Shown piece after piece: positions 8,681 to 18,176 of a DNA stretch of 52,149 bases (its first letter is position 1; each line of letters begins with the position of its first letter). This DNA comes from Mycobacterium angelicum. GTDB taxonomy: Bacteria > Actinomycetota > Actinomycetes > Mycobacteriales > Mycobacteriaceae. Under the pieces are notes generated by a model. The model ran no database searches and was not told where the DNA came from. It was given only the letters and a program-made list of their open reading frames with translations. The stretch spans positions 1 to 52,149 of the forward strand of contig NZ_MVHE01000036.1 in the NCBI RefSeq assembly GCF_002086155.1. Direction: 5' to 3'. The translations under genes and the position numbers were made by a program.

Positions 8681-9307
8681 GTGATCGCTGACCTAGCGCT
8701 TCGTTGGCTGGTCACCGGCCTGTCCCTGCTCAGTGGCACCGGATTCCTGGTGCTCATCGACCGCCGCTCGTGGATTTCTGCGCTGAGCCACGGTTGGCAC
8801 GTCGCGATGGCAATCGCGATGGCCGTGATGGCCTGGCCGCAGGGGCTTGCGCTGCCCGTGAAGCTGCCTGAGGCCTTTTTCCTGGTCGGTGGGCTGTGGT
8901 TTGTCATGACGGCTGTGGTTGCCGCACGGCGGCTGGCCCAGCGGCTGGTGTGCGGCTACGGCGCGGCGACGATGTTCGCGATGACCTGGATGTATGCCGT
9001 GCACGGTCAGCTGCGGCCCGGCCACGTCAGCGTCCCCGAGCAGCACCACGGACATCACCACATGGTGCCGGGCGAGGAGATGACCGCGACCGACGTGCAC
9101 GCCGCCGGCGATTGGCCGGGCTGGATCGACGCCGGCAACGGGATCTGGACGGCCGTCTTCGTGTGCGCCGCGCTGGCGTGGAGCTACTGGTTCGTCACGC
9201 AACGCGGTGCCCGGCGGCGCCGGCGCCTGTCGCTGGCAACTGCGGTTCAGGCGATGATGGCCGCCGCGATGGCGATCATGTTCGGCACGACGCTGTTGCA
9301 GGGCTGA
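8681..9307 (+). CDS. DUF5134 membrane protein with His-rich loop
   Basis: A 208-residue polytopic membrane protein of the DUF5134 type, with about five or six hydrophobic segments (for example LALRWLVTGLSLLSGTGFLV, AAMAIMFGTTLL). Between the fourth and fifth lies a loop with EQHHGHHHMVPGEEM, five His and two Met in ten residues, a likely Cu or Zn site. The open frame extends upstream to 8477, inside the opposite gene, so GTG 8681 is chosen. It overlaps the 3' end of nrp by 32 bp, tail to tail. I do not recall a gene here in M. tuberculosis. The function is unknown; copper handling is inferred from the neighbours. Confidence 0.7.
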   Translation: MIADLALRWLVTGLSLLSGTGFLVLIDRRSWISALSHGWHVAMAIAMAVMAWPQGLALPVKLPEAFFLVGGLWFVMTAVVAARRLAQRLVCGYGAATMFAMTWMYAVHGQLRPGHVSVPEQHHGHHHMVPGEEMTATDVHAAGDWPGWIDAGNGIWTAVFVCAALAWSYWFVTQRGARRRRRLSLATAVQAMMAAAMAIMFGTTLLQG

Positions 9308-12300
9308 GGCCGCGGGTTAACAGCTCCCGCAACGACAGTGGGGTCGCGACGAGCGCACCGACAGGTTCGACGCCAAGGTCGATGGTGGGATATTGCGCCA
9401 AATGCTCGGCGTAAGAGCGCGGCCCCAGCATCCTGCCCAAGCTGGCCCACGCATCCACCACCGACCACCGGCGCGGGTTGCGCTTTGCCCAATCGCTTTG
9501 ATCCAGTAGGCATTTCCACTTTGTGACGTCGAGTTCGTCCAGCCCGTAGCCACTGAGCAGTTCCGCGTAGGCCAGCGCCTGCCCGTGAACTACGGTGATG
9601 CCGCGGCCCAGTTCACCTCCACCGCTTACCTCCGGCAGCAGGCCCAAGATGGCGGTTGCCGCCGCTCGGCCGGTGGTGACCTCTTCGGTCAAAGTCAGCT
9701 CCGGATAGGCCCCCATCGCGATGCAGGCATCGACGACTGAGACCAGAACGTCGGCGGAGTCGTGCAATTGGTAGTCCTCGCCGAGTACCCGCGGCAGGCG
9801 CGCGATGGTGAAGTCGATCGGCGCGGTGGCTACCACCAGCTCCGCGAGCGACTTGGACGCCGCATAGGGATACGGCGATTCACGGGGATCGGTTACTCGC
9901 GGGGCGCTGACATCCGCGTTGACGACGAAGGTCGACAACTGCACCAACCGCGTACCGCGGATGGCGCATGCCTCGGCAATCGCCGAGACCAGCGCCACGT
10001 TCGCCGGTCGTAGTTCGCGATAGGGCACAACCACATTGGTGTTGCCGATGCAGTTGATGACGGTTCCGGCATCCGTTAGTAACGCGTCCAGTTCAGCGGC
10101 ACCGAGTTCGGTAGGGAGCGTGACGACCCGAACTCCGTCGAGGGCGTTGAGTGCGGTCCACGGATTGCGTTCCGGGAGCGAGGATCTGGTGGCGAAGACG
10201 ACGTCCGGCAGCAGCGCCCCCGAATGTTTGAGGTCGAGCACCGCTCGGGCGAATCCAGTGCCGAGAATTCCGGACGCGCCGAGTACGACTATTGCCTGCC
10301 CGCCGCCGGTGTTCGGCAACGTCGGGGCCCGCGGCCGCGACAGCGCCGCAAGATCGCCCTCGATCTCGGCTGTCACACCAGAACCCAACTCGCACACCAG
10401 GTTCGAAGCGGTGTCAGCGCTGATCAGATCCAGAATGGAGAGTTGCCGGCCCAGGTACCGCCGCGTGTCGGGCAGTATTCTGATCAGGTCGAGCGAGCCG
10501 ATCCCCTCATCGAGTAGCGACGATTCCGGCCGGATCGTCCGGCCGAGGTGCAGGCTCCAGACTTCGGCGAGCCCTGTCGCCGTCGCGTCCGTCTCGTCGT
10601 CTCGCAGCGGGGCGGGGACGCCGGATGTGGTGTGCAGACCGCCGCTGTCTAACTTGCCGTTGGGCTTTCTCGGGATATTCGCCACTGCCACAACGAAGAA
10701 CGAAGACACACCCAGACTCACCAGCTTGCGCCTGATCCGCGCGGCCACCGCATCGTCCTCGGCATCCTGGCGAGTCCGCGGGGTTTCGAACCACACCCCG
10801 AGACGGCCGGCGTGCAGCTCGACGGCGACATCGGACACCTCGGGGTCCTCGGCGATGCGCCGGGTTACCTCGGCGGTATCCACTCGCTTGCCGGAGATCT
10901 TGACGATGGCGTCTCTGCGTCCGGCGAATACCGGAAAACCGCTGCCGTCAAAGGTCACTCGGTCGGCTGTGGCGAAGGCGCGGCGTCGCGAGCCGTCACT
11001 GGCGGTGACGGTGCCGAAGCCGCCGCCGGCGCCGAGATAGCCGGCGGCCACCGGGTTTCCGACGATGACGATTTCACCGAAGGCGACGAACACCGTGTTC
11101 GCCACCATCGGCCGACCCAGCCTGAGCCGAGCCTCCCGTTCGACGGCGCCTTCGCCGACGATCGGCACGTGGGTGGCGACGACGGTGGCCTCAGTCGGGC
11201 CGTAGCTCGACAACAGCGAAATCCTGTCTCCGGCAATGGCAACCCACTTGTCGACCGCGCTGGGCCGGATCGCTTCCCCGCCGACGACCACCTGCCTGAG
11301 TTCCGAGCGGCAGAGCGCCGAGACGGCATCGGCGTCTTCACACAATAGGTGCCAGACCGCGGTCGGCAGATCGACGACGGTCGCCTTGCTGGCGACGACA
11401 TCTCGGGCCAGTGCCTGCACGTCTCCCGTGCGGGTGGCCGCCGAGCGAATCACCTCGGATCCGCAGAACATGCCGCAGCAGATCTCCTCCACGCTGATGT
11501 CCGACGTCAGCGGTGCGCACTGCAGGACGGTGTCATTCGGGCCCCACCCATAGGCGCGGCCGGCCGCGTCGCAGAAGAGGGCGAGCGACCCGTGAGGGAT
11601 CGGAACGAGTTTGGGTTCTCCGGTCGAGCCCGAGGTCGGCATGACGTACGCGGTCTTGCCGGCCAGCGAGTTATCCTGTGCCACTTGGGCGATGCGCGCA
11701 TCGGCCAGCGCCCGCAGCTCTTCGTCGGACCGGGTAGCCAGGCGGGCGGCAGCGACGTCAACCGTGCGCGCCGAAACTCCGCGCGCGCCAAGCGCCGCCA
11801 CGCGTGCGGCCACCTCGTCGACGGAGTCACAGACGCTGTAGCCGCAGCCGGCAAGGTGTGCCGCCAAGAGGAGGTCGACGGTCTTGTCGGTGTTGTCGTC
11901 GGTGCACACCACGACATCGCCCGGCATCGCGCCGCTGCGCACCAACCAGGCGATCCATGCATAGACGTGGCGGCGCCGCGCGAGAATGAGCTGGATGTCG
12001 ACTGCCGGATCCAGAAACCAGGCGGGGGCCCGCGGCTCGTCTGCGACCGCCCAATCGGCCTGGCAACACGCACCTTCCGGGCCGATCTCGATCCACTCGT
12101 CGACGGTCATGGCGATCGGCAGCTGCCACATCGTCGCCATCGTTTCCAGCGCCGCGGCGATGCGCTGCGCGACCTGACGCGGTGTCGTCGTCGCGGGCAG
12201 ATCGGCCCGGTCCCAGATGCCGATGTCGAGGGTGCGCTGGCCTTCGTCCAGAACGCACGCCACCGTCATGCCTTCGACCGGCCCGATATCCGTGGCAACC

Positions 12301-13388
12301 GGCATTTGCGCCAGGAACGGCCGCAGCCCCGGCGCGCATGGCTCGCGAATGAAGTTGAGGGTCAATGCCGCCACGCCAGACGTACGGTTTATCGCCAAAT
12401 ACATTCGGCGGTAATGCTCTTCACGAAGCCACCGGCGTCTTACCGCTTTGACATAGCCGCGGTCAAGCACTCGGACGACATCGCGCACCGAGGCGAACGC
12501 GGGAAACCGCACCGAGTGCACAACCGAGTTGACCAGACATGTCGCAACATTCAGTTCGGGATCGCCGAACCTGTTGTCCACCGCGTGTACGAGCAGGCTG
12601 GTGGTGTGCTGCCGAAGGCTGGCGTGCACCGCAACCGCGGCGGTAGCAACCAGCACGTTGAGCGGCACCTGCTCGGCGTCAGAAAGCCCGGCAAGTGCGT
12701 CAAAAGCATTGCCGGAGAGTCGCACTGACTCGCACAGCACGCCCCTGGCCGCTGACCCCGTAATCTCGCTCGATGCGTGGTCGCCGTCGCGCGCCTGGTC
12801 GACAAGCTCGCGTTGCACCACATCGGTCAGACGCAGTAGCGAATCCTGCACTTTCGCCGACTCACGGCGATGCGCCTGCTCCAGCTTGGCCAGTCCGGCT
12901 GCCCTACAGAGGCTCTCGGGCGCGCTCCCGGCCGCGAGGTGCCGGGCCAGGCCGTCCTCCACGATTCCCGTCGCGCCGCCATCGAGCAGGATGTGATGGG
13001 TGTAGACGTCCAGGCCCGACACACGGCCGTCCTGGTCGGTTCGCACGGCATAACGCGCGAGTGGCTGGACGAGAATCCCGGCCGCCCAGTTGCCGACGAG
13101 CTCATTGCGGTCTGTTTGGCACCGATCGTCGGACCGCACGCGCACGATGTCGCCGAACTGCAACGACCCCACCAGCTCCGGATAGTCACCTTCGGCCCCG
13201 GAAGCCTGAAGCACACAGAGGTGCACGGGGTTCTCGAGGATGGTCGCGGCCAGCGCATCCAGGAATGCCGTGAGCTCCAGAGGATGGAACCGATAACTCT
13301 TGCCGATCAGATACAGCTGGGGATCGCTATCCTGCAGTACCCCGTGGTAGATGTTCTGTTGCGACCTACTCAGCGGAATCCGTTGCAC
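9276..13388 (-). CDS. nrp: Single-module NRPS with thioester reductase (isonitrile lipopeptide synthetase)
   Basis: A 1370-residue nonribosomal peptide synthetase in the order C-A-T-R. The condensation domain (about 1-430) has HHILLDG (H131-H132 to G137). The adenylation domain (about 440-890) has TSGSTGEPK, SSYGPTEATV and PRKPNGKLD. The carrier Ser is S965 in GIGSLDL. The reductase (about 1030-1360) has GASGILG (G1037) and Y1175-x3-K1179. By-eye pocket residues are D-I-E-T-V-G-S-V-V-K, close to lysine codes. The family joins beta-isonitrile acyl groups to the amines of Lys/Orn and releases an alcohol. The GTG start has GGGAG upstream and overlaps the ACP gene by 19 bp. I recall Rv0101 Nrp as two-module (about 2500 residues); this enzyme is half that length but complete. 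Confidence 0.9.
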   Translation of the reverse strand: MQRIPLSRSQQNIYHGVLQDSDPQLYLIGKSYRFHPLELTAFLDALAATILENPVHLCVLQASGAEGDYPELVGSLQFGDIVRVRSDDRCQTDRNELVGNWAAGILVQPLARYAVRTDQDGRVSGLDVYTHHILLDGGATGIVEDGLARHLAAGSAPESLCRAAGLAKLEQAHRRESAKVQDSLLRLTDVVQRELVDQARDGDHASSEITGSAARGVLCESVRLSGNAFDALAGLSDAEQVPLNVLVATAAVAVHASLRQHTTSLLVHAVDNRFGDPELNVATCLVNSVVHSVRFPAFASVRDVVRVLDRGYVKAVRRRWLREEHYRRMYLAINRTSGVAALTLNFIREPCAPGLRPFLAQMPVATDIGPVEGMTVACVLDEGQRTLDIGIWDRADLPATTTPRQVAQRIAAALETMATMWQLPIAMTVDEWIEIGPEGACCQADWAVADEPRAPAWFLDPAVDIQLILARRRHVYAWIAWLVRSGAMPGDVVVCTDDNTDKTVDLLLAAHLAGCGYSVCDSVDEVAARVAALGARGVSARTVDVAAARLATRSDEELRALADARIAQVAQDNSLAGKTAYVMPTSGSTGEPKLVPIPHGSLALFCDAAGRAYGWGPNDTVLQCAPLTSDISVEEICCGMFCGSEVIRSAATRTGDVQALARDVVASKATVVDLPTAVWHLLCEDADAVSALCRSELRQVVVGGEAIRPSAVDKWVAIAGDRISLLSSYGPTEATVVATHVPIVGEGAVEREARLRLGRPMVANTVFVAFGEIVIVGNPVAAGYLGAGGGFGTVTASDGSRRRAFATADRVTFDGSGFPVFAGRRDAIVKISGKRVDTAEVTRRIAEDPEVSDVAVELHAGRLGVWFETPRTRQDAEDDAVAARIRRKLVSLGVSSFFVVAVANIPRKPNGKLDSGGLHTTSGVPAPLRDDETDATATGLAEVWSLHLGRTIRPESSLLDEGIGSLDLIRILPDTRRYLGRQLSILDLISADTASNLVCELGSGVTAEIEGDLAALSRPRAPTLPNTGGGQAIVVLGASGILGTGFARAVLDLKHSGALLPDVVFATRSSLPERNPWTALNALDGVRVVTLPTELGAAELDALLTDAGTVINCIGNTNVVVPYRELRPANVALVSAIAEACAIRGTRLVQLSTFVVNADVSAPRVTDPRESPYPYAASKSLAELVVATAPIDFTIARLPRVLGEDYQLHDSADVLVSVVDACIAMGAYPELTLTEEVTTGRAAATAILGLLPEVSGGGELGRGITVVHGQALAYAELLSGYGLDELDVTKWKCLLDQSDWAKRNPRRWSVVDAWASLGRMLGPRSYAEHLAQYPTIDLGVEPVGALVATPLSLRELLTRGLSPATASCRT

Positions 13389-13600
13389 GCCAACTCCCGA
13401 GCCCAGCCCGCAATCGACAGGTTTTCGGCTAGGCGGGACGGCAATTCCGATTCCCGGTCGACCCCGAGCTGCTTCATCAGCAGCACGAACCGAACAGAGT
13501 CCAGCCCGAGGTCCCTGAGATCGGTCGCGTCGCCGTCGACAAGATCCGCTTCGTCGATGTACAACACCTCACAGACAGCGGCGAAGACCTTGTCCCGCAC
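13370..13600 (-). CDS. Acyl carrier protein of isonitrile lipopeptide pathway (Rv0100-like)
   Basis: A 76-residue carrier protein with the phosphopantetheine attachment motif GLDSVRF. Its first residues, VRDKVFAAVCEVLYIDEADL, match my memory of Rv0100. It carries the fatty acyl chain that is converted to the beta-isonitrile. The open frame extends to 13903 inside fadD10 in another frame; GTG 13600 is chosen, 4 bp after the fadD10 stop. The 3' end overlaps the nrp start by 19 bp, so translation is probably coupled. Confidence 0.85.
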   Translation of the reverse strand: MRDKVFAAVCEVLYIDEADLVDGDATDLRDLGLDSVRFVLLMKQLGVDRESELPSRLAENLSIAGWARELACNGFR

Positions 13601-13604
13601 CGTT

Positions 13605-15176
13605 TCAACCAGCAACGGTTGCTCCGTTTGCCGCCGCTGCCAACGACACTCGCATGACCTTGCCGGACTGCGTTCGTGGGATTTCGGCGACCAGCACGAT
13701 TGTCGACGGGCGGGCCATCGACTCCGATTCATCGCGATAACGCGCCGCGATCGCCTGCTTGAGCTTGCGCGCCGCTGCCTCGTCCAGATCTGCCGACGCG
13801 ACCACGGCCAGACCCACCAGGGCGCCGAACTCCGCGTCGGGAATCTCGTAGCATGCGGCCTCGCGGACTCCCGCGACACCTTCGGCGATGCGGTCCACCT
13901 CATCGGGCGCGATGTTCACCCCGCCGGAGATGATCATCTCCGACGATCTGCCCTTGATGTAGAAGAAGCCGTCCTCGTGCCGCTCCAACAGATCGCCGGT
14001 GTTCACCCAGCCGTCAACGAGAACCTCTCGGGTGCGTTCGGGATTGTTCCAGTACCCCAGCATGTTTGCCGGTGACCTTATCCACAACGTTCCGAACGCG
14101 GACGACGGCGGTGCTCCCGGTGCGGTTGGGCTGCTGCCCTGGCCGCCGGCTAGATACACCTCTACGCCGGGGTAGGGCCGGCCCACCGCGCCCGCCTCGA
14201 TCTTGGTGATCGAGCCGGAGTCCGTCGGCAAACACAAAGCGGTGCAACCGGTTTCACTCAACCCGTAGACCTGAGCGGTACGAACCCCGGTGGATTCGAT
14301 GAATCGTACATCGGCCGCAATGGCCCGCGAACCGCCGTAGCCAACCAGGCGCAGTGACGGAGAAACGCCGGCGTCACCAGACTTCAACTCGGACACCAGC
14401 TTCGAGAGCAGCGTTGGCACCAGGCACGTCGTCGCCACGGCGTTCACGTTCAGCAGCTCCAGCAGGGACGCCGTGTTCTCACCCCCGGTGATGCACACCC
14501 CGCCGCGCATCAAACAGGTAAGAATCCACCACAATCCGCCAATGTGTGTGGCCGGCAACGGTGAATAGGTGGTTTCGCCGTCGACCCAGGTGATCCAGTC
14601 CAGTCCCGCGTCGCGAAGAGTGTCCGGGATGGCGTAGAACGTGCGGTTGGCCAGCAGCACCGCCTTCGGCTCGCCCGTCGTGCCGCTGGTGAAAATCATC
14701 GCCAGCGGATCCTCGGCACCCAGTTCCGAGGGCCACGCCACCTCGGCAGGCGAGACGGGATCCGCTGCGGCAACGGTCAAATCGACGGAGAGAGTGGGCG
14801 CCGACCGTAACCCGTCGGGCAGCGCGGTGGCGCCGATTCTGCTCCCCCGCGTGATGAGAACCGCGGCCGGCCCGGTGATTTCACCGAACCGCCCGATGGT
14901 GGCGCCTGGCAGATTGGCGTCCGCCATGACGGCGATCGCGCCGATCCGAGCGCAGGCCAACACCGACAGGTATGTCTCGGGGCCGTTGTCCGCGATGACG
15001 AGGACCCGCGATCCACGGGACACCGACCGCGCATGAAGATCGGCGGCTAGTATCTCCGCTTCGGCGACGAGCCGTCGATACGGCACTGCGCTTGTTCCGT
15101 CGCAGCGGCGCAAGGCGATTGCTTCGGGTCGTTGCCGCGCCTGGTCGTAGATCCGTTCCCATACGGTGTGCTTCAC
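13605..15176 (-). CDS. fadD10: FadD10-type acyl-ACP ligase
   Basis: A 523-residue ANL-superfamily adenylating enzyme with P-loop FTSGTTGEPKAVLL, motif VYGLSETGCTAL, VNTGDLLE and a C-terminal catalytic Lys in RTQSGKVMR. In M. tuberculosis FadD10 (about 540 residues) activates fatty acids and loads them on Rv0100 rather than CoA. Here it sits directly before the ACP gene. The GTG start overlaps the fcoT stop in a GTGA quartet, so the operon is translationally coupled. Substrate chain length cannot be read from sequence. Confidence 0.9.
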   Translation of the reverse strand: MKHTVWERIYDQARQRPEAIALRRCDGTSAVPYRRLVAEAEILAADLHARSVSRGSRVLVIADNGPETYLSVLACARIGAIAVMADANLPGATIGRFGEITGPAAVLITRGSRIGATALPDGLRSAPTLSVDLTVAAADPVSPAEVAWPSELGAEDPLAMIFTSGTTGEPKAVLLANRTFYAIPDTLRDAGLDWITWVDGETTYSPLPATHIGGLWWILTCLMRGGVCITGGENTASLLELLNVNAVATTCLVPTLLSKLVSELKSGDAGVSPSLRLVGYGGSRAIAADVRFIESTGVRTAQVYGLSETGCTALCLPTDSGSITKIEAGAVGRPYPGVEVYLAGGQGSSPTAPGAPPSSAFGTLWIRSPANMLGYWNNPERTREVLVDGWVNTGDLLERHEDGFFYIKGRSSEMIISGGVNIAPDEVDRIAEGVAGVREAACYEIPDAEFGALVGLAVVASADLDEAAARKLKQAIAARYRDESESMARPSTIVLVAEIPRTQSGKVMRVSLAAAANGATVAG

Positions 15177-15727
15177 GGGATGTTCAGGGCGGCCAGCTCG
15201 ATCTCACCGGACGCGGAGCCGCCGTCCTCGTCCCAGAACTCGATGGCACAGGGCACCAGCAGATAGCGCAATGCCCGGTCGATGACTCGAAAGTCCTTGC
15301 ACAGCAAGCGTGCGGAGAATTTCTGCGCGTTGATCGGCCTGCGGAAGCGCGTCGCCGTGGTCTTGATCAGCATGCTGGGCAACTGGTAGTCGAAGTAGTC
15401 CGCGATCGACCAACCCCGAAGCACCGGAATCTCCTCATTGAGAATGGCCGGGGCAAAAGCGCTGTAGGCGAGCTGGTTGAAGCACAGGATCAGCTCCGCC
15501 GCGTTGAAGTGCCCGGTGCTGCGAATGTAGGCGGATTCGGCGATGGTGAAATTTCCATATGCCAGAACCGAGTCGGGAGTTGCTCGGTATTGCGCGTCGA
15601 GCAGGTAGCGAGAGCCCTTGTAGGAGTAGGGCTCCAGCACCCGGCACAGCAGTTCCTCGGTGATCGGGGCTGTCTCGGCGGAATCCAGTACCACTGGCGT
15701 CGACTCGGTCAGGTCGGTGGTGCTCAT
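15173..15727 (-). CDS. fcoT: FcoT-type acyl thioesterase/dehydratase-fold protein (Rv0098-like)
   Basis: A 184-residue hotdog-fold protein that matches Rv0098 (FcoT, 183 residues) in length and position. Rv0098 was described as a long-chain acyl-CoA thioesterase. In isonitrile lipopeptide clusters the homologue (MmaD/ScoD) is proposed to help add glycine to an enoyl-ACP and release the product. Recognised segments include LCRVLEPYSYKGSRYLLDAQ and RSTGHFNAAELILCFNQLAY. The start ATG overlaps the stop of the oxygenase gene (ATGA at 15724-15727). The function follows the cluster assignment. Confidence 0.87.
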   Translation of the reverse strand: MSTTDLTESTPVVLDSAETAPITEELLCRVLEPYSYKGSRYLLDAQYRATPDSVLAYGNFTIAESAYIRSTGHFNAAELILCFNQLAYSAFAPAILNEEIPVLRGWSIADYFDYQLPSMLIKTTATRFRRPINAQKFSARLLCKDFRVIDRALRYLLVPCAIEFWDEDGGSASGEIELAALNIP

Positions 15728-16602
15728 ACCGCGTACCCCGGTGTCTTGAGGCCATCCAGCATGGTGAGGCGATGCGTGGTCAGGGTGCCACTAGCGGTGC
15801 CGTGCTTCGCGCGATGCATGAGAACCCTGTTGTCCCACAGGATGATGTCGCCGACCTCGTAGTGCTGGGTGTGGATGAACGGGGACTTGTACTCGGTGTC
15901 GAGCTGGCCCGTCGCGGCCATGAGTCCCTGCAGCACGGATGGATCCAGCAGGTTTCCGTCTTTGTCCTCGATCGACGTGGTACCCGTCGCGCAGATGTAG
16001 AGGATTTCCTGCTTGGTCTTGGGATGGCGAATCACGGTGGGCCACTTGATCGGTGGTGTGGTCCGGTTGATTTCGTCCCACACTTCACCGATGGGCTTGT
16101 ACACGTCGCGTGGGCGGATCTTGATGTGCCGGCGCGGATCGTGGGTGCTGAACGTTCCGCGAGCCGGGTCCTGCTGCGCTGCGGGCAGCGATTCCCACAC
16201 CTTGTTGAGGTCGATGAAGTACGTCCCGCGGTCGGGGCCGGGTACCGCCAGCGGCAGCACCATGGAGAACGCGAACGGTTCCGGCATGAACATGTAGTCG
16301 ATGTGCCAGAACGCGCCGGTCCTCGGCACCCCCTGGCCTTCCTCGGTGGACGAGACGAAGATCTGCGGATATTCCTTGTGGTGGTAGACCGGTTCGTAAT
16401 AGGTGACGATTTCACCGATGATGTTGCCGAGCTTGATGAATTCCTCCGGAGACGGATGCACGTCTTTGAGAACGACGAGTTTGTGTTCGTAGACGATGTC
16501 GCGGATCTCTGCCGTGGTGATGTCGTCCAGGTTCTTGGGATCGATGCCGGTGACTTGCGCCCCAAGCCCCTCGCCTTTCACGTTGAGCGTCCTGAGCGTC
16601 AT
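15724..16602 (-). CDS. Fe(II)/2-oxoglutarate isonitrile synthase (Rv0097/MmaE/ScoE-like)
   Basis: A 292-residue TauD/TfdA-family dioxygenase. The iron triad is visible as H100-x-D102 (FWHIDYMF) and H263 in DNRVLMHRA; R278 in TTHRLTM is the likely 2-oxoglutarate anchor. Homologues ScoE and Rv0097 oxidatively decarboxylate a beta-(carboxymethylamino) fatty acid to the isonitrile, the metal-binding warhead of these lipopeptides. GAGGAG upstream supports the ATG at 16602. It is the second gene of the operon, 101 bp after PPE1. Confidence 0.9.
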   Translation of the reverse strand: MTLRTLNVKGEGLGAQVTGIDPKNLDDITTAEIRDIVYEHKLVVLKDVHPSPEEFIKLGNIIGEIVTYYEPVYHHKEYPQIFVSSTEEGQGVPRTGAFWHIDYMFMPEPFAFSMVLPLAVPGPDRGTYFIDLNKVWESLPAAQQDPARGTFSTHDPRRHIKIRPRDVYKPIGEVWDEINRTTPPIKWPTVIRHPKTKQEILYICATGTTSIEDKDGNLLDPSVLQGLMAATGQLDTEYKSPFIHTQHYEVGDIILWDNRVLMHRAKHGTASGTLTTHRLTMLDGLKTPGYAV

Positions 16603-16703
16603 GGACTGTCTTCTCCTCGGTCATTTCGTGGCAGTAGGGCGCACCGACATTGGCGCGGCCTCGGGCACTACGAGAACAGTCGGACACGGCGGCGAAAAGT
16701 TCC

Positions 16704-18134
16704 CTATCCGGCGCCGGCCGATCGCTCGGCGCCGAGTGGCCAGGTAGTGGGAAGCACCGGGACGGTAATGCTCGCGCTGTCCGGCGACCGCTGGACGATT
16801 CCGGTGGCACCCGCATTGGTGGTGGGCGCGGTGCCGGTGAAACCGAGCGGCCCGGCGCCCTGGCTACCGGCCAACAGGGTGTCGAATTCGTTGGTGCCGA
16901 GCGGGTCGGCATCGTCGCCCGTGGTGGCGGTCGCGTCCAGGAATTCGTCACGGTAACCATGCGCTCCGGACGTGCTCCTACCGCGCCGCCGGCGCCGCTG
17001 CCGGGCGGGCACACCCAGTCGACCTGCGGCAGCGGCCGCGACGCTGTCCTTGGCGTGCGCGCTCGATTCGGTCCCGGCCTTCGGGCCGAAGCCCACGGCG
17101 GGGGGAGTCAGACCGGGTATTGCGTAGCCGATGCCGACCGCCGGGGCAGTGCTGCTAGCTGTTGCCGCAGCCGGGGTGCCGGGTGCTGTCGTGCTGGTTT
17201 GCGATCCCGCGGTGAAGGCGGCCGACCCGCCTGAGGCCGCCACCACCCGAGCGCCCGAACCAGCCTGCTGGCCGGAATTCGGCGCCGCGGCAACCGGAAT
17301 CGCTCCGGCCGCGGGCGCTGTGTTCAGCAGCAACGCCAGGGCGCTCAGGGCACTCAAAGCGGGTGCGAAGAACGGCAGCAGCAACAAGCCGTACGACGCG
17401 TAATACGGATACCAGAGGAAGTCGTACAACTGCAGGGCGATTACGGCGAGAAGGACGGCAACGGCGGGACTGAACCCCATTCGCTGGAAGAACTCGAGAA
17501 AATATTTGTACGGATTGGCGATGAAATCCAGGATGTCCTTGAAGAGTTGAACGAGCCAATTCGGAATGGCCTGCGGGACACTTTCGGCTTCGGCCCAGGG
17601 TACCAGGATGGTTGGCGCCGGCTGGGTGGGCGGTATCGCCGACGTCGCCGCCGCACTGATGGCCTGATAGGTGGCCATGGTTTCGGCGGCTTGCACCCAC
17701 ATCCGGACGTAATCGGCCTCGTTGAGGGCGATCGGGATGGTGTTCATCCCGAAGAAGTTGGTGGCGGTCAGGACGCCGTGGGTCAGGTGATTGGCGGCCA
17801 ATTCCGCCAAAGTCGGCATGGCGGCCAGGGCGCTGCTGTACGCGGCGGCGACGGTTTCGTGCTGTAGGGCGGTGACCGCGCTGTCCATCGAGGTCCGTTC
17901 CAGCCAGGCCAGGTACGGGCCGTGCGCGGCCACGTACTGGGCGCCGCTGCTGCCCTGCCAGCTACTGGCGGCGACCTCGGCCAGCAGCTGACCCAATTCC
18001 GCGGCCGCCCGCGCGTATTGACTGCTGAGTTCGTGCCACTGCGCAGCGGCAGCCAGCAATGATCCCGGACCTTGCCCGGCGCTCAACAGAGTCGAGTGCA
18101 CCTCGGGAGGCAAAGCCATCCACGCCATCCCCAT
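16704..18134 (-). CDS. PPE1: PPE family protein, PPW subgroup (PPE1/Rv0096-like)
   Basis: A 476-residue PPE protein. The conserved N-terminal PPE domain (about 1-180) includes MALPPEVHS and the WxG-type SSWQGSSGAQY. A hydrophobic middle (about 225-300) is followed by a low-complexity Ala/Gly/Thr stretch, a basic patch RQRRRRRGR, and C-terminal GFTGT and PVLPTTW, the marks of the PPE-PPW subfamily. PPE1 heads the nrp operon in M. tuberculosis, and outer-membrane passage of the lipopeptide or its metal complex is a reasonable guess. ATG at 18134 or 18128 are both possible. An ECF-type promoter motif lies upstream at 18177-18204. Confidence 0.88.
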   Translation of the reverse strand: MGMAWMALPPEVHSTLLSAGQGPGSLLAAAAQWHELSSQYARAAAELGQLLAEVAASSWQGSSGAQYVAAHGPYLAWLERTSMDSAVTALQHETVAAAYSSALAAMPTLAELAANHLTHGVLTATNFFGMNTIPIALNEADYVRMWVQAAETMATYQAISAAATSAIPPTQPAPTILVPWAEAESVPQAIPNWLVQLFKDILDFIANPYKYFLEFFQRMGFSPAVAVLLAVIALQLYDFLWYPYYASYGLLLLPFFAPALSALSALALLLNTAPAAGAIPVAAAPNSGQQAGSGARVVAASGGSAAFTAGSQTSTTAPGTPAAATASSTAPAVGIGYAIPGLTPPAVGFGPKAGTESSAHAKDSVAAAAAGRLGVPARQRRRRRGRSTSGAHGYRDEFLDATATTGDDADPLGTNEFDTLLAGSQGAGPLGFTGTAPTTNAGATGIVQRSPDSASITVPVLPTTWPLGAERSAGAG

Positions 18135-18176
18135 CAGGGCTATCTTGAACCTCCTTGCCCTCCATCACTTGCCGTG

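Noticed and set aside
13605..13903. N-terminal extension of the ACP frame to 13903
   Set aside because: The extra residues are Arg/Ser-rich, lie in fadD10 in another frame, and the GTG at 13600 matches the size of Rv0100-like ACPs.
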